DNA of 64,000 nt from Mytilus trossulus (taxonomy: Eukaryota; Mollusca; Bivalvia; Mytilida; Mytilidae). Positions 56,146 through 64,000 of this stretch are shown in pieces; the stretch's first letter is position 1, and every line of letters starts with the position of its first letter. The notes below the pieces were generated by a model that ran no database searches, was not told where the DNA came from, and worked only from the letters and a program-made list of their open reading frames with translations. Location of the stretch: the NCBI RefSeq assembly GCF_036588685.1, contig NC_086384.1, positions 16,134,195 through 16,198,194 of the forward strand. The letters are read 5' to 3'. The position numbers were made by a program, and so were the translations under genes.

Positions 56146-56540
56146 TTCTGTGTTATAGGGTTCTTATAAAAACGCAATTTTCAAACAGTTCCAGACTGTT
56201 GATTCAAATTTAATTTTAAGCCGAAATAGGATAACAGCCATATTGATATTCACTTGCATATGGTCGAATTCTATGCGGCGGAGCTCATATTATAATATTA
56301 CAATGTTACATTTATCCATTAAGAAGTTAAAAAAATCATAATCAAGGAAATGTTGAACACATTATTTAGTCCCTGATATTTATATATACCTATAAACATA
56401 ATGGTTATCGCTACGAAAGATTTACATTCAATTTGGTGGTTTAATCTTGCATCAGATAGATAATGGATTGTTGCAAGTGATAATTATTTCATAAATATCC
56501 AGACGAAACCATTATAAACAAAATATGTAATAGGTAGGCT

Positions 56541-56990
56541 CTGCACAGGGTAAAAATTCAGTAAAACAAATCTTCCATTGACCGTATTGCTAATCTATGT
56601 ATGAAACTACGTTTATACCTGATTTACCTTTGCAAATAATTAGAACAAATGTAGCCCTATCTTTTGCAATAATAAACACATAGCTAGGGTCATGCGGCAT
56701 TTTGGGCATTCACATGGCCTTGTTGACAAACAATGTAGATTCGCACTGCATTCCTATACTGACCCCGAAAACTTTTCAACCCTAGGCCTGTAGTATAAAC
56801 ATTATACATTCAGCATCCTTATTTTTTTATTTTTTTCAACACTAGTTTTGATCCATCTACCAAAAATTATTGATGACCAAAATTAATTACTAATCGAAGA
56901 GCACATGACTTCAGTTTTTTACAGAAAGCTCTCCCCAAATGGGCGGTCCGTGATGACGTATATTTATTTACTGAATTTTCCCCTATAAGG
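56541..56990. mobile_element. MITE, family H copy 1
   Basis: Left CAGGGTAAAAATTCAGTAAA; right TTTACTGAATTTTCCCCTAT, its approximate inverse. The body has GTAGCCCTATCTTTTGC, CAATGTAGATTCGCACTGCA, TTCCTATACTGACCCCGAAA, GAGCACATGACTTCAGTTTT and GAAAGCTCTCCCCAAATGGG, all repeated at 61018-61455. Confidence 0.75.
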
Positions 56991-57492
56991 GATTGTTTCA
57001 CTTTTTTTGTTACATACATGTAATGTATCCAATTTTCATGTTCGAGTTTCAATATATATACGACATTCATAAATGCTGAACTTGTGAAGATAGAGCAAAG
57101 TTTATACTATAGCCCATACTGAGGCCAATGTATATTTGGTATATACAGTTTGACTGTTTTTAAAAGAACGGTGTAAAATACCATGTTTATTAAATATGAA
57201 TTGTTTTCTGTGTTTGCTTTGCCCAGTATTGCTAGTACATCTAGAAACTAAAGTCCTGGTGTACACTTAGTTAGTTTTTTCCTTATATGGAAGTTTTTGA
57301 TTAAATACCATGAAAAGACCATAACAAGACTTTTCAAAGGCGTTTTTAAGAAGTTTCATACCAAATAAAACAATATCATTGACAATCACTCTGCAGAAAT
57401 TCTTTTACCCCAACACCAGGATGGGTTCTTCGCCAAAACTAGACGACCAGAATGATAATACTAATACAGGAGTTCCGCAAGGCTAAGTTCCA

Positions 57493-58328
57493 TACACACA
57501 TAGAAAATATTTTAAAGTGTGCAAGCACAAGATTAAATGTTCTTAAAAAATTGAAATATGTATTGAATAGAAATTTATCTTGCTCGTATATATCTAACTT
57601 TTATAAGACCCGTTGTGGAATATGCATGTGAGTTATTGGATGTTTCTACTCAACAAGAAGCCGACAATTTAGAACAAGTTCAGTTAGAAGCAGGGATGTT
57701 AGTAACTGGGTTGTCCGTGTTTGCTAGTCGGGAAGCTATTCTTTACATAATGGGACTGCCCCTGGTTATCTCTGTGATTGTATGCCCCTGCTTGTTGGTC
57801 AAGTATCTATCTACGATTTGCAAAAAAGTAATAATTATGTAGTACCCGGTTATAGACCAGACATAACTAGAAAATCCTTTTTTCCCATCCACTACTATTG
57901 AATGGAATAGCTTTCCCCCGACATACGTACGTCCAAAAACATAAATATTTTTAAACGAAAGATGAAGTCCAAATTGCTACCGACACCTTCCTATTTTAGT
58001 TGAGGGGATAGAAAACTTAATATCATTCATACACGTTTGAGAAATATGTGCAGTTCTTTAAATTCAGATTTACATCGTGTTAATATTAAACCAAGTCCCG
58101 CATGCAGCTGTGGACACCCTTGTTGAGGATAGTATACACTATTTTTTAGAGTGCGCTCTTCACAACGAAGAAAGAAAAATACTGTTTTCAAAATTAGACA
58201 GTTATGCTATATCCATTGAGCTTCTATTAGCTGGTGACGGTGACCTTTCTTTTCAGCAAAACAAAGACATGTTTGAGTCCGTACAATCTTATATCAGAAT
58301 AACACAAAGATTCAAAACAATCAATTAA
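57493..58328 (+). pseudogene. 3' end of a LINE-type retrotransposon ORF, broken
   Basis: Reading frames give KFHTHIENILKCASTRLNVL and KKLKYVLNRNL, then FIRPVVEYACELLDVSTQQE and ADNLEQVQLEAGMLVTGLS (57595-57715), TIEWNSFPPT, and after more shifts CSCGHP (58105) and EDSIHYFLECALHNEERKIL, FSKLDSYAISIELLLAGDGD and FQQNKDMFESVQSYIRITQR before a stop at 58326. The order (end of RT thumb, RPVVEYA block, W-N-LP block, CxCG plus HYFLEC zinc-like block) is that of the C-terminal part of Jockey/CR1-type non-LTR retrotransposons that I recall from mussels. 5'-truncated and frameshifted, hence inactive. No endonuclease or catalytic RT motifs remain. Confidence 0.78.
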
Positions 58329-59464
58329 CATTCTAAATTTCTACTTTACAACCTTTCACTCCAGTCTAGTTGTTTCATTATTATTCCTTATCATATTGTA
58401 TTATTTTTCTTTTCTCTGTTTATTTCTAATTTTAGTTTGAAGTATTATTACATGCATTACTACTATGTTGTTGTTTGGTTTTTTTTTTTTGCCATTATCT
58501 AATGTACTTTGTGTTTATATTTATATTACAGTCCAACATCCATGCACAAGAAAGTGAAAATTTCATATCTTCTCTCAATTATAAAATGGTTAAGTAGTGC
58601 TATAAATCTGTCATTTCATACTGATAAGACGACTGATATTATTACAACAAACAGATGTTTAAAACACAAAATTGTTAAACTTTAAAAGCTTTAGGAAAAT
58701 GCACAGGTCCATGGTGGGTTGACCCTCCCCCTTTTTTTCTTAATTTTTGGTGTTTAATTATTTTTTTTGGGAAATATTCTTGATGTTGTTTATCCTGACT
58801 TTTAAGATTAATTTGAAAACCCCAATTATTTATAAATATGGTTTTTTTTTAATATTTTAATCTTGCAATTTATTGAAAAAATTATAAAATTTAAAAAAAA
58901 AAATCAAAATTACATATATAAGAAAGAAAAAAATACATTTCTTGATTGGTATTGTGTATTTATTCTATCTCTTCTTGCAATTGTCACCTATAAATTGAGA
59001 AAGAAACCATGTGGCATCTGTGAACTAACATAATATAATTGATGTGACAGTTTAATTTGAAAATATTGTGTTTTCTAAGTGGTGCAGAAGATAAGTTCAC
59101 TTTTTATTCAACATCATTTTGATGCAAATTCTTGGGCTTATATTGAAGACTGATTAGGAGAAGACGTCTCTAATGTTGTTATAACTTGTGTCCAATCCCT
59201 TTTGCTACTCTTGCAAATAAAATATGTTTAAACTAAACCAGAATGGAAGCAGAATAGAGTGTCAAATAGGGAAAAATGAGACTAGTTATGACCAAACTTT
59301 GCATTCAGAAGATTAAAGTAACAATTAAGAATATTTAAAAGCAATTATTTTACATAATAATCCAATTACAAACATTTCAACACTAGTTTCATTGATGTCA
59401 TTTGGACATGTAATCATAAAAAGATGTCTAGTATATTTTGGAATAATTTATAAAAATAAATAAA
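58329..59464. other. non-coding; 3' end of LINE and AT-rich DNA
   Basis: The DNA just after 58328 may be the LINE 3' UTR. Beyond about 58500 it is A/T-rich with homopolymer runs; no exon seen. Confidence 0.4.
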
Positions 59465-60264
59465 AAAATACCTTCATGCGGTTAGAATGGCCAACGTAGA
59501 TACAAGTATCTTGTCTTAGGAAGGTATAAATCCTACTTTGTAAAGAATCACTCTGATTCAAACAAAAAATTCTCTGAAACCGATATTATCAAGATGCTTG
59601 ATTTCTTGATTGACAACATATTTGTTACGTTCGGAGGACGTGTTTTTCAACATACTGTCGGCACTCTATGGGAACAAACTGTGCCCCTCTACTTGCTGAC
59701 TTGTTTCTTTATTATTATGAGGCTGAATTCATGCAGGAACTTCTTAGGTAGAAAGATAAGAATTTAGCAATATCCTTTAACTCTACTTTCCGCTATATAG
59801 ATGACGTTCTTACACTAAACAATTCAAAATTTGGTGACTATGTGGATCGCATCAATACCATCGAATTGGAGATAAAGGATACTACAGATACAGTTAAGTC
59901 GGCTTCATATCTTGACTTACATCTAGAAATTGACAATGAGGGTCGGTTGAAGACAAAACTTTACGACAACAGAGATGATTTCAGCTTTCCAATTGTGAAC
60001 TTTCCATTTCTAAGTAGCATCATTCCAGCAGCACCTGCATACGGTTATATCTCCCAATTGATACGATATTCCCGTGCTTGCATTTCCTATCATGATTTTC
60101 TTGATAGAGGGTTACTGCTCACAAGGAAGCTATTAAACCATGAGTTCCAAATGGTGAAGTTGAAATCATCCTTTCGTAAATTTTACGGACGCCATCACGA
60201 GTTGGTTGACCGTTATGGAATAACCGTTTCACAAATGATATCGGATATGTTCCTAACGTCGTAA
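59465..60264 (+). pseudogene. Penelope-like reverse transcriptase, C-terminal half, nearly intact
   Basis: Frames read RRYKYLVLGRYKSYFVKNHS and MLDFLIDNIFVTFGGRVFQH (59500-59655); then, one base short at GGCACTCTATGGG, MGTNCAPLLADLFLYYYEAE (59665-59730), an in-frame TAG near 59750, and FNSTFRYIDDVLTLNNSKFG with the catalytic YIDD intact (59780-59838). The longest uninterrupted part (59842-60264) covers IELEIKDTTDTVKSASYLDL, IVNFPFLSSIIPAAPAYG, RACISYHDFLDRGLLLTRKL and KFYGRHHELVDRYG and ends MFLTS before a TAA. The fingers (PKLHK block) are missing, so it is 5'-truncated. Penelope-like class is inferred from motif style. Confidence 0.82.
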
Positions 60265-60329
60265 CTACAATCCCCTTCCCTTTCATGAATTTGACCTACC
60301 GAATTAGACTATTTACCGGATTTGTAATC

Positions 60330-60560
60330 ACATAAGCAACACGACGGGTGCCGCATATGGAGCAGGACCCGTCCGGAGCACCTGATATCACCCCTAGTTT
60401 TTGGTGCGGTTCGTATTGTTTATTCTTTAGTTTTCTATGTTGTGTCATGTGTACTATTGTTTTTCTGTTTGCCTTTTTCATTTTTAGACATGGCTTTGTC
60501 AGTTTGGTTTAGATTTATGAGTTTGACTGTCCCTTTGGTACAGTATCTTTCGTCCGTCTT
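60330..60560 (+). mobile_element. 3' tail of the Penelope-like element
   Basis: Non-coding DNA directly after the RT frame: CACGACGGGTGCCGCATATG, CGTCCGGAGCACCTGATATC, CACCCCTAGTTTTTGGTGCG, TGTCATGTGTACTATTG, and GACTGTCCCTTTGGTA. The same tail follows the RT at 30000-30185 and exists without any RT at 4455, 11715, 34035, 43090 and (scrap) 24245. Confidence 0.8.
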
Positions 60561-61017
60561 CCTTTACTCGAGTGTTAAAATACTGAAAGAAGTTATTAAC
60601 TACTTGTTTTACAACTTAACATCGGGAACACAGCTTTAAAAAAACACACTGTCAAAGGGAGGTAATCCATTTTTTTTCATATGATTTTATACATAATGAG
60701 GAGAAATGTGTGCAAACTGTTATGTAAGTTGGGAGAATGTTTACGCCTTTTATCGATATTATAACTCTCAAGTGTTAAATCTATTGATTCTTTCAATCTG
60801 GAGTCAAAAACTGATTTTTACCAATATCATATACCCCTTGCTTGCTCTCACAGTTCACTCAGTGCATCCTGTTTAGTCGCAGTTATAGATAGAAATATGT
60901 GTAAAAAAAAAACTTATAATAATTCAATAATCCTTCCATTACATTATCATTTTACAAGAAATTAGTTTTGCAATTCATGAGTAGAATTGGACAAGCACAC
61001 TAAAAGAGTGCATATCT
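60561..61017. other. non-coding, no recognisable content
   Basis: GTCAAAGGGAGGTAAT at 60650 resembles the terminus of a bivalve MITE but I found no partner end. Confidence 0.35.
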
Positions 61018-61455
61018 TCCTATAGGGGTAAATTCAGTAAAAAAAATCCCGTTGAATTTAATGCTATTTTATGTATGGATTTCAATTTATACATGATTTT
61101 CCTTTACAAATTAGAAACTTTCATATATCATACATGAAAGTACAAATGTAGCCCTATCTTTTGCTACAATAAACACATAGGGTCATACTGCATTTTTGGG
61201 TATCAACATGACATTGTTTACAACCAATGTAGATTCGCACTGAATTCCTATACTGACCCCAAAGACTTTTCCCCCTTTATTAAAATAAATAGTACATTCA
61301 GCATCATTTTTTTCATTTCTAATTTTGATCCATGTACCAAAAAATATTGATGACTAACATTATCTACCAATCAGAAGAGCACATGATTTCAGTTTTATAC
61401 AGAAAGCTCTCCCCCAAATGGGCGATCCTTGGTGACGTGTATGTATCTACGAAAT
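61018..61455. mobile_element. MITE, family H copy 2
   Basis: Left end CCTATAGGGGTAAATTCAGT. Shares GTAGCCCTATCTTTTGC, CAATGTAGATTCGCACTGAA, TTCCTATACTGACCCCAAAG, GAGCACATGATTTCAGTTTT and GAAAGCTCTCCCCCAAATGG with copy 1 in the same orientation. The right terminal repeat is eroded. Confidence 0.72.
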
Positions 61456-62505
61456 AAACTTCTGCATGCATTACTAAAATAATATAATACCAGGGTATTC
61501 GATATCACAAACTAGTCGAAACATTAACTAAAATTTATCATCGGTACATCATTTGTAAATGTCATTCAACATGCAGACATCTTATACCTTCAGGTATTTC
61601 AAATCTCATTTTTTACAGAATAAGCACAAAAATGTCGGCATTCACCTCAAAAGCTAGCAAAACATTTTATGGCGACCAACCGGTAAGATTGACGGTTTAT
61701 GTTGACTACCACTAAAATGAGGGTAATCTAGATAGGGGTAGAAACATTGACTTGCAGCTGACAAACGTCGAAACATGAACATTCCATGGTACTTTTCCTT
61801 AATGAGGCATAGGATTTAACGTGATCATTACGTTCGGACTTTGGTGCGTCATATATTAATCATATAAATCAGAACGTACACAAACACCATAGAAAGAGTT
61901 GCGCTGCCGGTGTGGTTCAAGATTAAAAATATTTCTATAATCGAGTAAAACATTCGGGTTCATTAAAATTTGAAGAGGAGATTCTGGCAATATGATAAAA
62001 ATTGTTTGTTTTTTTTAAACTTACAAAATTTAGACTATCCACCAGAATTTTTGTGGTTTTCTATTTTGTTAGGCATTAAGCTAAGATACATACCATTGTA
62101 AAACGCTTAAATCAAAAATATGGAGCAGGTGAAATGTAGTATTCAAATGAAAGATTTTAAAACTTTATAAAAACGGTCTTTTTGTAACCCTACAGATGTA
62201 TTAATTCATTCTCAAGAATGTGGTCCTTCAACAATATCATCTGTTTTAAGATTCATATACATGACAAAAATATACGAGAATATTATTTCACCCCAAATTG
62301 CACAAATTGTTTGCTTTTTCTAATGGTCTCACTTGACTGATTACCATAATGTCTAACAATAGAGCAGGTAACATTTCGAAATATTATATCGGATTGTAAA
62401 GTCGGTAATATGAAACTAGTCTATTGTGAAGGATGACACTAAAATAAACGATGTGTTATTTAATTACAATGTTGCATGTTGTATACATTGTGTTATATAT
62501 ATATA
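61456..62505. other. non-coding, no recognisable content
   Basis: AT-rich; no exon or repeat supported. Confidence 0.4.
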
Positions 62506-63580
62506 CACACATTGAAAAAAGTTTTGCAACAACTTGATTTTTTAAAACTTGAGAAATCAGTCTCTTATTTTGGATGGAATATGATAAAATATTTGAAAAA
62601 TGATATTAAAACGTAGTTAATGATAACGTTGGCATTAAAACAAACAAAAATTGAAAAAAAAGTTTTATCTAACCAAAATTTTTATAACAAAATGAAGTGT
62701 TTTTTGTACAAACAAAAATGCATTTTAAAACTTTTACTGTAGTCGAACTTTACAATGTCACACATCTCAAATTATTGTTTAGATGATTGTTAACATCATG
62801 GTTGATCGTTATACCCCAAATAATAAGTACTATGTGCGCTGCGTCTATTCAAACGAATAATTATAACCTCATCTTAACGTCTTTTGATTCCTGCCATAAG
62901 TCGACTAATTTGCACTATATTGGATACGGGCATCTGTTTGTCTGTTCGTAGGCAAAGGTCCCCGAAATGGTATTATCGCACGATAACCAGTAGCGATGAG
63001 CCGATATATAACAGTTCTTGTTTAAAGACTCCTGTATGGTCATCACTCTCTATTCAGGATTGTATTGTTTGCAATGGGTTTCCTTCTGACCAACCTTCGT
63101 TTTGCTTGATTTTCCCTAGCAAATGTTATAGGGGGTCTTCTTGACCTCAGAAGGTCTTTAACATCGTTTCTTGTCTGAATTTTATTACCAAAACGACTTT
63201 TCGTGGAATGGTGATGACCAACAATACGTGCAATTGTCACAGTGATATACCTGCTTCCCTCATGCTGATTATCTGTTATCGTGCTGCAGTTATGAGTTGT
63301 GGATGACCAATTACAATGTGTCAATCACAAAAAAATTATAAACTTGGTTATTTTAAGTGTTGAAACCAATGAAGATAAAAACATCTGTTTTAGTGGTTAC
63401 GAAAACAGTAACTGCATGTGCAGATAACAACTTAACGAGTCGATATGTATTTATTAACTTCAGGTGATATTTGAATGATGTTTAGCTTATTCTATTTCAA
63501 CAAATTATTGAACCAAAAAAAATGAAAGCATTGTTTTTATTTGAATATCAATTTGGTGTTGCAATACTTTTTTCCATGTG
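62506..63580 (-). mobile_element. Decayed Tc1/mariner-like element with TIRs
   Basis: Left terminus (after a TA) CACACATTGAAAAAAGTTTT GCAACA; the right terminus, reverse-complemented and also after a TA, CACATGGAAAAAAGTATT GCAACA. The two are inverted with a 2-bp gap and one or two mismatches. TA at each border fits Tc1/mariner targeting. It encloses a broken transposase on the minus strand. At about 1.07 kb it is shorter than a full element, and the catalytic part is missing or unrecognisable. Confidence 0.8.
62890..63324 (-). pseudogene. Tc1-type transposase, N-terminal helix-turn-helix part
   Basis: Minus-strand reading gives TVTIARIVGHHHSTKSRFGN, KIQTRNDVKDLLRSRRPPIT and RENQAKRRLVRRKPIANNTI LNRE, then a stop; after a frameshift ATGYRAIIPFRGPLPTNRQT D follows. 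This matches the two helix-turn-helix DNA-binding units and the GYRAR..P-LT-.H linker of Tc1-type transposases as I remember them. The DDE catalytic domain is not recognisable; the protein is well short of the usual ~340 residues. Confidence 0.75.
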
Positions 63581-63890
63581 TATATATGCGGAAGAAGACT
63601 ATATTACGTAGGAAAAAAATATATAGTCATTGTACACGCACTAACTCACATATTATATATTTTTGCATGTTATTCTAGTGGAAATCAAGAACACGGTAAG
63701 ACCTTTAAGTTAAATATAAGTGATTTTCGACGGAGAACAATTTTTATAAAAATTCATATGGCTTATTGTTCTGTTTGATGAAAATTACATAACCTTGTAT
63801 GCTCAGAATGTTTCACCCGGATTTTAAAACAATTGTCAGTCTTTCAGAATTAGACTCGATCGAATGTACCTTCAGCAGACCGTTCAAGCA
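63581..63890. other. non-coding, no recognisable content
   Basis: AT-rich; the open frame at 63578-63778 has no domain. Confidence 0.35.
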
Positions 63891-63894
63891 ATAA

Positions 63895-64000
63895 ATGCAA
63901 AAGTATACCGCTGTTCGAAACTCATCGAAAATCGATACAAAGAATCTATTCCTGGTTACAAACTAAAACTGAAGGAAATTCAATTTTACTTGGATTTTAT
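63895..64000 (+). repeat. Dispersed repeat, family D, cut by window edge
   Basis: AAGTATACCGCTGTTCGAAA, TCGAAAATCGATACAAAGAA and GGTTACAAACTAAAACTGAA match the start of the 39095 copy. Confidence 0.75.

Noticed and set aside
57615-58328. Two plus-strand open frames as independent genes
   Set aside because: Both are pieces of one LINE ORF separated by frameshifts.
62884-63144. Plus-strand open frame of 86 codons
   Set aside because: It is the antisense shadow of the decayed Tc1-type transposase on the minus strand.

Overview
This is animal nuclear DNA, most likely from a marine mussel (Mytilus or a close relative). It is AT-rich, carries intron-split genes with GT..AG splice sites, and has no bacterial-style operons. 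About nine tenths of it is non-coding and packed with short dispersed repeats. Several of these repeats, for example the one whose core reads GTGGTATGATTGCCAATGAG, I recognise as typical of mussel genomes; that species call rests on recall and not on a search. Every gene I can support is on the + strand.

Layout. 1-395: end of a broken Penelope-like reverse transcriptase (minus strand). 4349-5023: inverted-repeat element with a nested retroelement tail. 5613-9026: a three-exon seven-helix receptor gene, GPR157-like. 9.1-20.5 kb: gene-free, with dispersed repeats, a TTAA-flanked MITE and a 26-bp minisatellite. 20.5-51.3 kb: a tandem cluster of three small Reeler-domain genes (A 20531-27549, B 38786-41380, C 47711-51264) plus a lone relic last exon at 34599. 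51.3-64 kb: gene-free and transposon-rich: a 1.6-kb inverted-repeat element, MITEs, a LINE 3' end, a further Penelope-like copy and a decayed Tc1/mariner element.

The three Reeler genes are the core of the window. Each has four coding exons with the same phase pattern (1-0-2), 128-nt second exons, 95-nt third exons, and products of 189-190 residues: signal peptide, one Reeler domain, then a hydrophobic C-terminus that looks like a GPI-anchor signal. They are clearly duplicates of one another. By family knowledge they would be small surface proteins of the insect defence-protein/Reeler type, possibly immune, but nothing in the sequence proves the ligand. Intron 3 of gene A is swollen by a 115-bp tandem array. 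A 52-bp array of 36 copies lies between B and C.

The repeat landscape is informative in its own right. Six copies of one MITE family with CAG..CTG ends each keep an identifiable 5-bp target duplication. One frequent dispersed repeat turns out to be the 3' tail of the Penelope-like elements present here. One MITE has inserted into another repeat so cleanly that the empty site can be read. I saw no RNA gene that I would call intact, no CRISPR array and no prokaryotic system.
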